Positions 33,090 through 41,315 of a stretch of DNA of 51,376 bases are shown here, piece after piece (the stretch's first letter is position 1; each line of letters begins with the position of its first letter). The position numbers and the translations under genes are program-made. The notes under the pieces were generated by a model. The model did not search any database, was not told the DNA's origin, and saw nothing but the letters and a program-made list of their open reading frames with translations. The stretch is from Herpetosiphonaceae bacterium (GTDB taxonomy: Bacteria > Chloroflexota > Chloroflexia > Chloroflexales > Kallotenuaceae): contig JACDGP010000026.1 of the NCBI GenBank assembly GCA_013821605.1, positions 1 to 51,376 on the forward strand, written 5' to 3'.

Positions 33090-34127
33090 TCACGCAACTT
33101 CCTGCATGACTACATCCACGAGCTGCTGTTCGTGCCGATCGAGCCAGTGGACTAGGTTTTGTAGGTTGTCGAGAGCTTTGGGGAGGCGTGTGATGTCGCC
33201 GCTTGTTCTCGTGCGCCCGAGCCACCACAAAAAAGGAATAGCCGTGCGGAGCCGCATCAGGTGAGGCAGTGCTAGCACTTCTGCCTCCGTCATCCGTATG
33301 AATTGCCTGTAACCCCGGCAGAAGTGACGTGCGAGATCCCAAGGTTCCGGATTGTGCCAAACCTGCGTGGTCATCCGCAAGCCCATCGCCACATCAAGGG
33401 CGCGTGGTGCAACGGTGGCAAACTCGAAGTCTAACACAGCGCTGAGCCGTCCGGCATCAACGAGCACATTGGCTGGCGAAACGTCGTTATGACAGACCTG
33501 TTGTGGCAGCAGCGCGTAGCTGCCATCGACAAACGCCTGTAACTGCGTCGCTTCGGCCCGCCACCATGCCAGGGTCTCGGCTAATGCATCAGGGAAACCG
33601 GCCTGCGCCGGTGTGAGCGTGAAGGGGTTGCGGTCCACGGGTGGAAAGTGGAAAAGGTCACTGAACAGATTGCGGCCCGGTCGGGGCAGACGAGGATAGG
33701 GCTGCAAGACCGCCTGCAATTCACCTACAGCCTTGCCCAGCAGTTTGGCATGAGCCAGCGTCGTGGGGTGCTGTTGCATAGCGGGTTGCCGAAACTCGGG
33801 GCAGACGCCTGGCAGCAGGTGCGTCAGTGCCATCCAGCCATGTGGTCCCTGCTGTAAGAGTGTCGCGTCGCGGGCCGGCAGTGGCACGGGGACAGCAAAG
33901 GAGAGCCCAGTGTTGGCCAGCCAGATCAACAACCGGTGCTCGTAGTGGATAGAGTCGAGGTCGGTGGAGCTCGTGTAGGTTTTCGCGACGAAATCCCCGG
34001 CATCCGTGTGGACGCCAACGACTTCATTGTTCAGACTCGCCTCTCCAAGCGCGAACAATTCAACCGGTGGTTCGAGGTGATACGCTGCAAGGGGCAGCGA
34101 CGCAGCGTGATTGAACGGCAGAGGCAT
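33090..34127 (-). CDS. APH/homoserine-kinase-like phosphotransferase
   Basis: 345 residues from ATG 34127 (AAGGA upstream). Kinase-like fold: GDFVAKTYTSS (nucleotide-binding Lys), the LPQQVCHNDVSPANVLVDAG catalytic loop (H-N-D....N) and AVLDFEFATVAPRALDVAMGL (DFE magnesium site). The loop reads CHNDV instead of HGD, as in the homoserine kinase/methylthioribose kinase-like branch. Small-molecule substrate unknown. It follows the HAD-hydrolase gene by 65 bases on the same strand; a kinase and phosphatase-like hydrolase pair is suggestive of a common small-molecule pathway. Confidence 0.82.
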   Translation of the reverse strand: MPLPFNHAASLPLAAYHLEPPVELFALGEASLNNEVVGVHTDAGDFVAKTYTSSTDLDSIHYEHRLLIWLANTGLSFAVPVPLPARDATLLQQGPHGWMALTHLLPGVCPEFRQPAMQQHPTTLAHAKLLGKAVGELQAVLQPYPRLPRPGRNLFSDLFHFPPVDRNPFTLTPAQAGFPDALAETLAWWRAEATQLQAFVDGSYALLPQQVCHNDVSPANVLVDAGRLSAVLDFEFATVAPRALDVAMGLRMTTQVWHNPEPWDLARHFCRGYRQFIRMTEAEVLALPHLMRLRTAIPFLWWLGRTRTSGDITRLPKALDNLQNLVHWLDRHEQQLVDVVMQEVA

Positions 34128-34192
34128 GCTCACATTCCTTCCAAGAATCGAACTGGGCTCAGGTGTGCATGTGGAGCAGACGTCATCGTGCC

Positions 34193-34942
34193 TCACGACA
34201 TCCGTTCGAGCCAACCTGGAAGCTCAGCCAAACTGCCGATGCGCGCTATATGCACGTCCGGGTCGGTCTCTGGGTCGATGAGCAGTGTTTGTGTACCCGC
34301 TTGCGCAGCCCACATGAGCGATGCCGCATTGTCATCGACCACCAATGCTTCGCCCGGTGCAACCCCAGCGTCGGCCAATAGGCGCGTGTAGAACGTTGGT
34401 CCTAACTGCCTATTGGCCGACGTTGGCTTGAAGGTCTCAATGAGGTCCGGCCCATAGAGCCGGTCAAAACACTCCCGTACTCCCATGGCCGTGAGGTAGC
34501 CAGTGAGGTCAAGTGAGGATTCACCGGATGCGGTGTGAAGCGTGTAGCCCGCGCGATGGAGGTCACGAATGGCAGCGACAGCGCCTGGGTAGGCTGCCTG
34601 AACGCGGCACGTGACCCAAGCGTTGGCACGGCGCGTCAAATGGAGGCTTTCGTCCTCAGCCGGTGCACTGACACCAATGTACGCGCACATGTTGTGTAGC
34701 CAGTCGATCTGCATCGTACGCTCAAACGTGACATAATCAGGTGCAGCCAGAAGCCGTGCAGACCAAGCATCCTGCTCAAACATCTGCGTTGCAATAACTC
34801 GATTAGCGTCGGCCCAGGCCATAGGGGTCGCGCCGAGTATGGGCGCGAGGAACGCACCAACAAGCTGCTGCCACTGTGGGCCGCGCCGGCTGTTATCGTT
34901 CATTACACCACCATCGTCAAGAAAAATGACGGGCTTTGACAC
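34193..34942 (-). CDS. HAD-superfamily hydrolase with in-frame insertion
   Basis: 249 residues. HAD motif I is FLDDGGVMND (nucleophile Asp; position +2 is Gly rather than the usual acid/base Asp), motif II Ser in TLHTASGESSLDL, motif III Lys in FKPTSANRQ and motif IV ALVVDDN. The gap between motif III and the following FYTRLLADAGV helix is about seven residues longer than usual (KP...FY normally has three residues). The extra DNA is part of a 15-base perfect inverted repeat (see findings), so the insertion may be a templated replication error. Catalysis may be lost or altered, but all other motifs are intact. Divergent from an SDR gene. Confidence 0.8.
   Translation of the reverse strand: MSKPVIFLDDGGVMNDNSRRGPQWQQLVGAFLAPILGATPMAWADANRVIATQMFEQDAWSARLLAAPDYVTFERTMQIDWLHNMCAYIGVSAPAEDESLHLTRRANAWVTCRVQAAYPGAVAAIRDLHRAGYTLHTASGESSLDLTGYLTAMGVRECFDRLYGPDLIETFKPTSANRQLGPTFYTRLLADAGVAPGEALVVDDNAASLMWAAQAGTQTLLIDPETDPDVHIARIGSLAELPGWLERMS
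34369..34422. repeat. Inverted repeat inside HAD gene, 15-bp arms
   Basis: CGTCGGCCAATAGGC (34369-34383) and its exact reverse complement (34408-34422) flank a 24-base spacer. The pairing extends by three more bases (34365-34367 with 34424-34426) after one G-T pair. Read on the coding strand, CCAACGT occurs as a 27-base-spaced direct repeat bracketing the inserted codons. Confidence 0.85.
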
Positions 34943-34998
34943 ACAATATTCCTTTCGCTGAAGTTAGTATCATCATCGCGCTGCCATAGGTGGCCATT

Positions 34999-35018
34999 TG
35001 TTATAATCGTGCGATTAT
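34999..35018 (+). promoter_or_regulatory. Extended -10 promoter overlapped by palindrome (SDR gene)
   Basis: TGT-TATAAT (34999-35007) is an extended -10. The perfect palindrome ATAATCG-TG-CGATTAT (35003-35018) covers it and the start site, fitting an operator for a repressor. Confidence 0.55.
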
Positions 35019-35049
35019 TCTGCCTTTTGAAGCCACCTTGGAGCTGCAT

Positions 35050-35859
35050 ATGGACCTGACACAAGTATATCAAGGGATTCGACCACGCTATGCCGAACTT
35101 CGTGACCAGGTTGCGGTCGTCACTGGATCGGGGCGCGGGATCGGCAAAGGAATTGCCCTCCGCTTGGCTCGCGAAGGCATGCGCGTGGTGATTAACAGCA
35201 ACATTCCAGAAGATGTCCAAACGACGGTCGATGAGCTAACACAGCTAGGTGCCCACGTTCTCGGCATTTCCAGCGACCTCAGCCAAACCGAGGGCGTGCA
35301 ACAACTTATTGATGGGACGGTCGAGGCGTGGGGAACTGTTGACCTCCTTGTTAACAACGCTGCCGACCTGCGCCGCAAACACTTCTTCGACATGGATGAA
35401 GAGTTGCTGGACTACGAGTTGAACCTGAACATCAAAGGGCCATACTTGTGTGCCCTTCGTGCAGCCGAACTCATGCGCCGCCAGGGTCATGGCAATATCG
35501 TCAACATCAGCTCAGTTGGTGGCGATCGCGCCCATTGGCATGGCCTTCCTTATGACGTAACCAAAGGGGCCATCGATTCGATGACCCGTGCGATGGCGTT
35601 GGAGTTGGCCGATGTTGGTATTCGCGTCAACGCGGTTGCACCTGGGGCAATCTACACGCGTGGTTGGGAACAACCCGTTGGTGAAAAAGTCGCGGAATTT
35701 GTGCGGCGCATTCCGATCCAACGCTTTGGCCTGCCGACCGATATTGCTGCCATGATCGCCTTTCTTGCATCCGACGACGCCAGCTACATTACCGGCCAGG
35801 TCATCTATGTCGATGGTGGCCTGACCAGCCAACTCGGTTCACGAGATGCGCCACAATGA
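35050..35859 (+). CDS. Short-chain dehydrogenase/reductase
   Basis: 269 residues from ATG 35050. Classical SDR: cofactor loop VVTGSGRGIGKGIA (TGxxxGIG), VDLLVNNAADL, catalytic Ser in IVNISSVGG, YDVTKGAI (YxxxK), VNAVAPGAIYTRG and a closing IYVDGGLTSQ. INSNIPEDV after strand 2 gives no acidic residue, so NADP may be preferred. It oxidises or reduces a hydroxyl/keto group, FabG-like in shape, substrate unknown. Preceded by a palindrome-covered promoter. Convergent with the lipoprotein gene, with 9 bases between. Confidence 0.92.
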   Translation: MDLTQVYQGIRPRYAELRDQVAVVTGSGRGIGKGIALRLAREGMRVVINSNIPEDVQTTVDELTQLGAHVLGISSDLSQTEGVQQLIDGTVEAWGTVDLLVNNAADLRRKHFFDMDEELLDYELNLNIKGPYLCALRAAELMRRQGHGNIVNISSVGGDRAHWHGLPYDVTKGAIDSMTRAMALELADVGIRVNAVAPGAIYTRGWEQPVGEKVAEFVRRIPIQRFGLPTDIAAMIAFLASDDASYITGQVIYVDGGLTSQLGSRDAPQ

Positions 35860-35868
35860 CACGCTGCA

Positions 35869-36363
35869 TTACTTACGTGTATTGAGCCGCCAGATATAGC
35901 TGATGTTGCCGGAAGCGGTAGGGCCGTTGAATGTGATCACCACCAGCAGAATCTGATCGCCGGTCGCATTGATGGGAACGAGCGTGAAGGTAGTGACATC
36001 CTGATCTGGTATTTGGTGCGCGGCAAGATTGAGACCTTGTGGATCGTAGGGCATGTTCGGCCACGGCCCTACACGTGCTGCGAATGTGCTCACGTAGGTT
36101 CCAATAACAACGACGGGCGCTATGCTTGCCGGCAGGCTGAGTGTAGTCAGGTCATCCAGGAGTGGAGGGGGATCCGGATCCGCGTGTGCTTCCACTATGA
36201 TGTCGGCTGTCGTTGGTCTATATGTCACGCCGGTAACATGGACGAACGAGCGCCATATGGTCAGCGGTGATGTGGTTGTGACCGTGACCGCTGTGGGGAT
36301 ACGTGGACCGCAGGCAGTTGCCAGGAGCAACAACAGGAGCCAGCAGCGAAAGCTCTGTCGCAT
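35869..36363 (-). CDS. Lipoprotein of unknown function
   Basis: 164 residues with a lipoprotein signal peptide (RCWLLLLLLATACG; lipobox LATAC, Cys18). The mature part is beta-rich with the pattern VVVIGTYVSTFAARVGPWP...TTFTLVPINATGDQILLVVITFNG, consistent with one Ig-like sandwich. No catalytic motif. It is divergent from the Zur-like regulator gene; there is no evidence that it takes part in zinc uptake. Confidence 0.7.
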   Translation of the reverse strand: MRQSFRCWLLLLLLATACGPRIPTAVTVTTTSPLTIWRSFVHVTGVTYRPTTADIIVEAHADPDPPPLLDDLTTLSLPASIAPVVVIGTYVSTFAARVGPWPNMPYDPQGLNLAAHQIPDQDVTTFTLVPINATGDQILLVVITFNGPTASGNISYIWRLNTRK

Positions 36364-36505
36364 TCATCATCCCCTTAAATGCGTAAATGTCCCAAGCATA
36401 CTTCGTGTCCTTGCCCACCGGTTTCTCAAGTGGATGGTCACGCCTATCGAAGAGACGATGTTCGCTGTCCACTAGTTCCAGCGAACGTCGTCGTCTAATC
36501 CTGTC

Positions 36506-36534
36506 TTGACACCATGCGCACATATAGGTACATT
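36506..36534 (+). promoter_or_regulatory. Near-consensus promoter of the zur-znu operon
   Basis: TTGACA (36506-36511), 17-base spacer, TACATT (36529-36534), with the predicted start near 36541. Confidence 0.75.
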
Positions 36535-36538
36535 GTAA

Positions 36539-36556
36539 TTGCAACTCTTTGCAACT
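36539..36556. promoter_or_regulatory. Candidate Zur/Fur operator at the start site
   Basis: TTGCAA-CTCT-TTGCAA (36539-36554) covers the start site of the operon promoter. Each half is itself palindromic, and TTGCAACT is also repeated directly (36539-36546, 36549-36556). Position and symmetry suit autorepression by the encoded Fur-family protein. Confidence 0.6.
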
Positions 36557-36588
36557 AGGGAAATGTTTCATTGAACAACGGAGCATAC

Positions 36589-37035
36589 ATGCCGGACCTT
36601 GAAGAACTACAAGGGCTCCGCGACCAGGGGTTTCGCCTGACTTATCAGCGGCGCCTGATCCTGGAGTGTATCAAAACTCAGACCCATCATGTGAGCGTCG
36701 ACGAGATCTACGCGGATGTCTCACAGCGCTGCCCGGAGATGAACATCGCCACGGTTTACCGGAGTGTGCAATGGCTGCAGAGTGTCGGCTTACTCCGTAA
36801 GTTCAATCTGGGCAAAGAGCCGCTGTTGTACGAGTACGCGGGCTCCCCGATTCATCACCATTTGATCTGTACAACCTGCGGCCATGAGCAGGCCATTGAC
36901 GATCATGTGATGGTCGTCTTGCGCGCGCATGTGCTCGAGCATTATGGCTTTCAGAGCGCGCCAGAGCATCTCGCTATTTTTGGGCAATGTGTCCATTGTC
37001 TCGTAGCGACAGCACCTGCCGCTGTCGCGGTATGA
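36589..37035 (+). CDS. zur: Fur-family metalloregulator, probably Zur
   Basis: 148 residues from ATG 36589 with GGAG 5 bases upstream. Winged-helix N-terminal part (GFRLTYQRRLILECI, VSVDEIYADV, NIATVYRSVQWLQSVGLL), then the Fur metal region: HHHLICTTCGHEQAID with CxxC and a C-terminal CVHC, together a structural zinc site. Regulatory site residues (His-His-His, Asp/Glu) are present. Because the following genes encode a zinc-type ABC importer, Zur is more likely than Fur or PerR. A palindrome at its promoter suggests autorepression when zinc is bound. First gene of a 3.5-kb operon. Confidence 0.9.
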   Translation: MPDLEELQGLRDQGFRLTYQRRLILECIKTQTHHVSVDEIYADVSQRCPEMNIATVYRSVQWLQSVGLLRKFNLGKEPLLYEYAGSPIHHHLICTTCGHEQAIDDHVMVVLRAHVLEHYGFQSAPEHLAIFGQCVHCLVATAPAAVAV

Positions 37036-37061
37036 AGCACCAACAGAAGGAGACCCGTTCC

Positions 37062-38297
37062 ATGCATCAACGTCAGTCACGGTTGGTTCCCTCGCGTCTC
37101 GCCGCTGCCCTTACGACTCTGCTCCTCGTGAGCATGCTGGCCGCCTGCGGGAGCACCACTGCAACAAATTCCTCATCCAGCACCGCACAGGCGGCGACTG
37201 GGGCCACGATGATAGCGGCGACCGCTGCTCCGACCATGAGTACTGCCACCACTGCCGCGACCATGATGGCGGTGGACACAACCACCAGTGGCGCAACGAT
37301 GGCTGCGACCATGAGCGCTGCAACGAGTGCCGCGACCATGATGGCGGCGACGGACACGGCCACGAGCGGCGCAATGATGGCTGCAACCAGCGCATCGACC
37401 GGCAAGAAAATCAAGGTCGTCACAACCGTGGCACCCCTGACCAATATCGTTCGGAACGTCGGCGGCGATCGCATTGATCTGCATGGCATTATTCCAGATG
37501 GCACCGACTCGCATACCTTTGAGCCGGCACCCTCCGATGCCCAGGTGCTGGCCGCTGCGGACCTAATCCTCGTCAACGGTTTGCACCTCGAGTCGCCGAC
37601 CGAAAAGATGGCCAACGCGAACAAACAACCCAACGTCGAGATGGTGCGCTTCGGCGATAACACCATCACGCAGAATGATTGGATCTTTGACTTCTCCTTC
37701 CCCAAGGACAAGGGCGACCCCAATCCGCATCTCTGGATGAATGTCCAATATGCGATGCACTATGCCGAAGTCGCACGCGATGCGTTGATCAAAACGGATC
37801 CCGCGAACAAGGATTACTATACCCAGAATGCTACGACCTTCCTGGCGAAGCTCAAGCAACTCGACGACGGTATCGCCACATCGGTGCAGACCATTCCTGC
37901 AGGTCAGCGCAAGCTGGTGACCTACCACGACTCATGGGCGTATTTCGCTCGACGCTATGGGATGACCGTGATCGGCGCGATCCAGCCTTCTGATTTTGCC
38001 GAGCCGAGCCCCAAAGACGTCGCCAGCATGGTTGACCAGCTGAAGGCTGAGCACGTGCCGGCGCTCTTCGGCTCCGAAGTCTTTCCCAGCAAGGTGCTGG
38101 ATGAGATCGGCAAGGAAGCCGGTGTGAAGTACATCGACACGCTCCGCGACGATGATCCTCCTGGCAAAGCAGGCGACCCGAACCATACCTATATCGGGAT
38201 GATCCTGTCGGATATGCAGGCGATGATCCCGGCGTTGGGCGGCAACATCGATGCGCTGAAGAGTCTTGACCCCGCTGACTCATACGCCAAGAACTGA
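37062..38297 (+). CDS. znuA: ZnuA-like metal-binding lipoprotein with Met-rich repeat linker
   Basis: 411 residues from ATG 37062 (AAGGAG upstream). Lipobox LAAC (Cys29). Residues about 41-113 form a low-complexity Ala/Thr/Ser linker containing ten Met (mostly ATM/MM) encoded by a 75-base tandem repeat. From residue 115 the cluster A-I (TroA/ZnuA) fold follows: KVVTTVAPLTNIV, ligand His151 in SHTFEPAP, His223 in NPHLWMNV, His289 in VTYHDSWAYFARRYG. A third His rather than Glu favours zinc over manganese. An Asp-rich segment (YIDTLRDDD) completes it. It delivers metal to ZnuBC. ZnuA proteins usually carry a His-rich loop; here that element is replaced by Met residues. Confidence 0.9.
   Translation: MHQRQSRLVPSRLAAALTTLLLVSMLAACGSTTATNSSSSTAQAATGATMIAATAAPTMSTATTAATMMAVDTTTSGATMAATMSAATSAATMMAATDTATSGAMMAATSASTGKKIKVVTTVAPLTNIVRNVGGDRIDLHGIIPDGTDSHTFEPAPSDAQVLAAADLILVNGLHLESPTEKMANANKQPNVEMVRFGDNTITQNDWIFDFSFPKDKGDPNPHLWMNVQYAMHYAEVARDALIKTDPANKDYYTQNATTFLAKLKQLDDGIATSVQTIPAGQRKLVTYHDSWAYFARRYGMTVIGAIQPSDFAEPSPKDVASMVDQLKAEHVPALFGSEVFPSKVLDEIGKEAGVKYIDTLRDDDPPGKAGDPNHTYIGMILSDMQAMIPALGGNIDALKSLDPADSYAKN
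37254..37403 (+). repeat. 75-base tandem repeat encoding Met/Ala/Thr linker
   Basis: GCCGCGACCATGATGGCGG recurs at 37254 and 37329, 75 bases (25 codons) apart, and the intervening sequence matches imperfectly (AATMMA..T..TSGA.MAAT). A partial third copy lies upstream. Confidence 0.75.
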
Positions 38298-38340
38298 TGG
38301 GATCGAGACGTTGCGCTCCGTTCCGCCGTTATGAGGATCC

Positions 38341-39228
38341 ATGGAACCGCTGATTAGCTTCAACCACATGACCTGTGGGTACGACGACCAAGCCGTGCTG
38401 GAGGATATTACGCTCCAAATTATGCCCGGCCAATTTGTGGGCCTGGTCGGACCCAGCGGCTCCGGCAAGACGACCCTCCTTAGGACCCTGATGGGCATGG
38501 TGACGCCGGCCGCTGGGAGCGTCGAGGTGTTAGGACAGCGCGTGCAGGGCCGCGCGCCCGCTCGTATCGGCTACGTGCCCCAGTTGGAAACAGTCGATTG
38601 GAATTTTCCGGTCACGGTGGAAGAGGTGGTCCTGATGGGTCGCACGATGCGCTCTGGGATCTGGCCCTGGCCCAACCGCGAAACGCGCGCCCAGATGGCA
38701 ACCATTCTCGACCAGCTCGGCATTGGAGCGTTGGCCAAGCGTCATATCCGCATGCTGTCTGGTGGTCAACAGCAGCGTGTCTTCCTCGCACGGGCGTTGC
38801 TCAGCGACCCGAAGCTACTGCTGCTAGACGAGCCGACGAGCAATGTGGACATCCGGACGCGTGACGAAATCCTCCATCTGCTGGCCGATATTAACCGTGA
38901 CGGCATTGCGGTCGTGCTGACGACACACGAGCTCAACTCGGTCGCCACGCATCTGCCGTGGGTCATCTGTTTGAACCGCGCTGTGATTGCCCAGGGCCGG
39001 CCGAACCATATTTTCACGACGGAGGTGCTGAGCCGGACCTTCAACGCTGAAATGATGGTGATCAAGCAGGGCGATCTGCTGCTCGTCGCCGACCGGCCGC
39101 ATGGCTTTGCGGACCTGGCCGCCAGCAACGCGGGCCTGGAGGATATTATCGCCGACGCGCGACCGGGCACGCGCAAGAGTCACACGCAGACTCACCTACC
39201 GTCCGAGCCGTATCACACCCATCAGTGA
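38341..39228 (+). CDS. znuC: Zinc/manganese ABC transporter ATPase
   Basis: 295 residues. ABC ATPase: Walker A GPSGSGKTT, Q-loop PQLETVDW, signature LSGGQQQRVFLARALL, Walker B LLLLDEPTSNVD, H-loop TTHELNSV. Longer than E. coli ZnuC (about 250) by a C-terminal extension that ends in a His-containing tail (SHTQTHLPSEPYHTHQ), possibly metal-binding. It powers import together with the permease encoded 7 bases later. Starts 43 bases after znuA. Confidence 0.93.
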   Translation: MEPLISFNHMTCGYDDQAVLEDITLQIMPGQFVGLVGPSGSGKTTLLRTLMGMVTPAAGSVEVLGQRVQGRAPARIGYVPQLETVDWNFPVTVEEVVLMGRTMRSGIWPWPNRETRAQMATILDQLGIGALAKRHIRMLSGGQQQRVFLARALLSDPKLLLLDEPTSNVDIRTRDEILHLLADINRDGIAVVLTTHELNSVATHLPWVICLNRAVIAQGRPNHIFTTEVLSRTFNAEMMVIKQGDLLLVADRPHGFADLAASNAGLEDIIADARPGTRKSHTQTHLPSEPYHTHQ

Positions 39229-39235
39229 GAGAATT

Positions 39236-40120
39236 ATGATCGATCTTGTACGTCCCTGGCATTATGCATTCTTTGTCCACGGCATTATTGCTGCGACACT
39301 GGTCGGCGGCCTATGTGGTCTGATCGGTGCTTACGTGGTCTTGCGCCACATGAGCTACATTGGCCACGGTCTGTCCCATGCCATTTTTGGTGGTGCGGTC
39401 GTCAGCTATTTGCTGCAGTGGAACTTCTACATCGGTGCCGGCCTGTATGGTTTCCTGGCGGCGCTGCTGATCAACGCGACGGCGCGCAAACGCCAGATCG
39501 GAGCCGATGCGGCGATCGGCGTCATTACGACCGCCTCCTTCGCCTTCGGCGTGGCGCTGATCAGCCGCGTCCGGCACTTTACGACGAACTTCGAGGCGGC
39601 GCTGTTCGGCAATATTCTCGGCGTGACGACAACCGACCTGTGGGTGATCGCCGGCGTCTCGGCGTTGACGGTGATAGCGCTCTTTTTTTCCTACAAGCAA
39701 ATGCTGTTCACGACCTTCGATCCGGAGGTCGCACCGACCTATGGGGTGCCGACGCAGAAGATGGAAACGCTGTTTGCCCTGATCCTCGCATCGGCGCTGA
39801 TCGCCTCGATGCAGGTGATGGGCGTCACGCTGATCGCGGCAGCACTGGTGATCCCGGCAGTCATTGGCCGCCTGCTGACCGATCGTTTCTCCAAGTTGCT
39901 GCTGCTGACGACGACGATCGGCGCGCTCTGCGGGCTGACCGGCATGTACACCAGCTTCTATATTGATGTCGCCTCAGGCGCGACGATTGTGCTCACGGCC
40001 GCGGCTGTCTTCGCCGTCGTGATTACCATCACGCTGGTGCAGCAGCGCCGGCATGGTCTCAAGGCCGGCCTGGGGAAACAGGCAGTCCTGGTCCAGTCAA
40101 ACGACTCCCATCTTTTCTGA
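39236..40120 (+). CDS. znuB: Zinc/manganese ABC transporter permease
   Basis: 294 residues from ATG 39236; the longer frame overlaps znuC. ABC-3 family: eight or so membrane helices with MSYIGHGLSHAIFGGAVVSY, IGADAAIGVITTASFAFGVAL and the coupling segment FEAALFGNILGVTTTDLW, MQVMGVTLIAAALVIPAVIGRLLTDRF. It forms the channel of the ZnuABC importer. End of the zur-znuABC operon; the convergent kinase gene begins 100 bases further on. Confidence 0.93.
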   Translation: MIDLVRPWHYAFFVHGIIAATLVGGLCGLIGAYVVLRHMSYIGHGLSHAIFGGAVVSYLLQWNFYIGAGLYGFLAALLINATARKRQIGADAAIGVITTASFAFGVALISRVRHFTTNFEAALFGNILGVTTTDLWVIAGVSALTVIALFFSYKQMLFTTFDPEVAPTYGVPTQKMETLFALILASALIASMQVMGVTLIAAALVIPAVIGRLLTDRFSKLLLLTTTIGALCGLTGMYTSFYIDVASGATIVLTAAAVFAVVITITLVQQRRHGLKAGLGKQAVLVQSNDSHLF

Positions 40121-40221
40121 TACAGCCGGAAGCGGCGAGTGAGCAAGGACTGGTGCCGGTAAGAGGTGAGACAACGAATCGCACGGCGATATCAGGCGCG
40201 TGTGGGCGCTTGAGGCAGAGG

Positions 40222-41301
40222 TTACTCAGTTCGCCGCACGTGTCGCGAACTGAGTGGGTCGCCGCGCTTCGGCCCATCCCAAGCGCTCGTCGGCTCTTTA
40301 CCACCGCCCATACGAAAGACGTAGTGCTCGGGTTGGGCGAGAAACAGTTCGCGGCAGGCCGGCGTACAGAAGCGGTAGAGTGCACCGCCGTACTCGGCGC
40401 TGATGGCCTCCGGCCCGACCACCATTCCACAGATCGGGTCGCGACCGTCGACGCCAGGGTACGGGATGTGCATGCGGATCGCCGTGCCCTGCCCGGGCTC
40501 GCTCTCCAAGCTGACCTCCCCACCAACCAATGCTGCCCGTTCCCGCATGCCTACTAGACCCCAGCCGGCTCCCACTGGACCCCCGTTGTCCGGCAGCCGA
40601 AAGCCCTGCCCATCATCGGCGATTGTGACCACGAGCGCGTCATGTGTGTACTGGAAACGCAACCAGACATGGGAGGCCCTGGCATGGCGGCGGATGTTGC
40701 TCCAACCCTCCTGGATGATGCGAAATACGGCCAGTTCGCTCTGGAGGTCAAGACGCCGCACTGTCCCCTCCACGATGATTGACACCTCGATCCCGTTATC
40801 ACCGTCTTGTTGAAGGAGCAGCTCCACGGCCGGCAGCAAACCAAGCTCTTCCAGAGCAGGTGGTCGTAGGTCGGCGATCAGCGCACGCAGAGCTTGAACC
40901 GTAGACGTAATCTCGGAACGGAGGGTGATCAATCGTTCCTCTGCCAGCGCTGCATCCCGTGTGAGTGCGCGCTGGACCCGATCAACACCCTGAGCAAGCG
41001 CGATCAGCCGTTGCACAGTGTCGTCGTGCAGCTCACGAGCCAGTCGGCCACGTTCTGTCTCTTGGGCCGTGGTAAGAGCGCCAATATAGGCATGCATGCC
41101 GCTCTGCGCCTGCTCAACATGGGCACCCATTACGTCCAACGCGCGGCGCAAATCCTCAATGTCGTCTGAGCCGCCGACCGGCTGTCCAAGCATGCTGAAG
41201 TCTCCGCGGGTCATCGCCTCGGCGCGGCGCTGCAGTTCGCGTACAGGCTGCCGCTGCGGAGCCCGCCGTTGCCATCTCCGTCGTCGTGTCGCTTGCTCCA
41301 T
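40222..41301 (-). CDS. Cytosolic NarL-type histidine kinase with C-terminal YHS domain
   Basis: 359 residues; GGAGGGAGG 5 bases before the ATG. Arg-rich N-terminus, then a HAMP-like region (about residues 19-63) but no membrane helix, HisKA_3 with phospho-acceptor His92 in ELHDDTVQRLI, an HATPase domain (N-box near Asn202, G1 DDGQGF at 229-234, GLVGMRER) and a YHS domain at 288-328 (DPICGM, YRFCTPAC; Cys291, Cys312, Cys316). YHS domains bind copper or related metals in CopA-type ATPases, so metal binding may control the kinase. The response regulator is directly upstream in the same operon, and copper genes lie divergently. Metal identity is inference. Confidence 0.88.
   Translation of the reverse strand: MEQATRRRRWQRRAPQRQPVRELQRRAEAMTRGDFSMLGQPVGGSDDIEDLRRALDVMGAHVEQAQSGMHAYIGALTTAQETERGRLARELHDDTVQRLIALAQGVDRVQRALTRDAALAEERLITLRSEITSTVQALRALIADLRPPALEELGLLPAVELLLQQDGDNGIEVSIIVEGTVRRLDLQSELAVFRIIQEGWSNIRRHARASHVWLRFQYTHDALVVTIADDGQGFRLPDNGGPVGAGWGLVGMRERAALVGGEVSLESEPGQGTAIRMHIPYPGVDGRDPICGMVVGPEAISAEYGGALYRFCTPACRELFLAQPEHYVFRMGGGKEPTSAWDGPKRGDPLSSRHVRRTE
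40225..40254. terminator. Stem-loop at convergent znuB/kinase junction
   Basis: Perfect 10-base stem CTCAGTTCGC / GCGAACTGAG with a 10-base loop, located in the last codons of the kinase gene and about 100 bases after znuB. No T-run. Confidence 0.5.
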
Positions 41302-41315
41302 ACAGACCTCCCTCC

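Noticed and set aside
37111-37723. Val/Ala-rich open frames antisense to the ZnuA linker
   Set aside because: Produced by the 75-base tandem repeat and its low complexity; the plus frame carries the lipobox and metal ligands.
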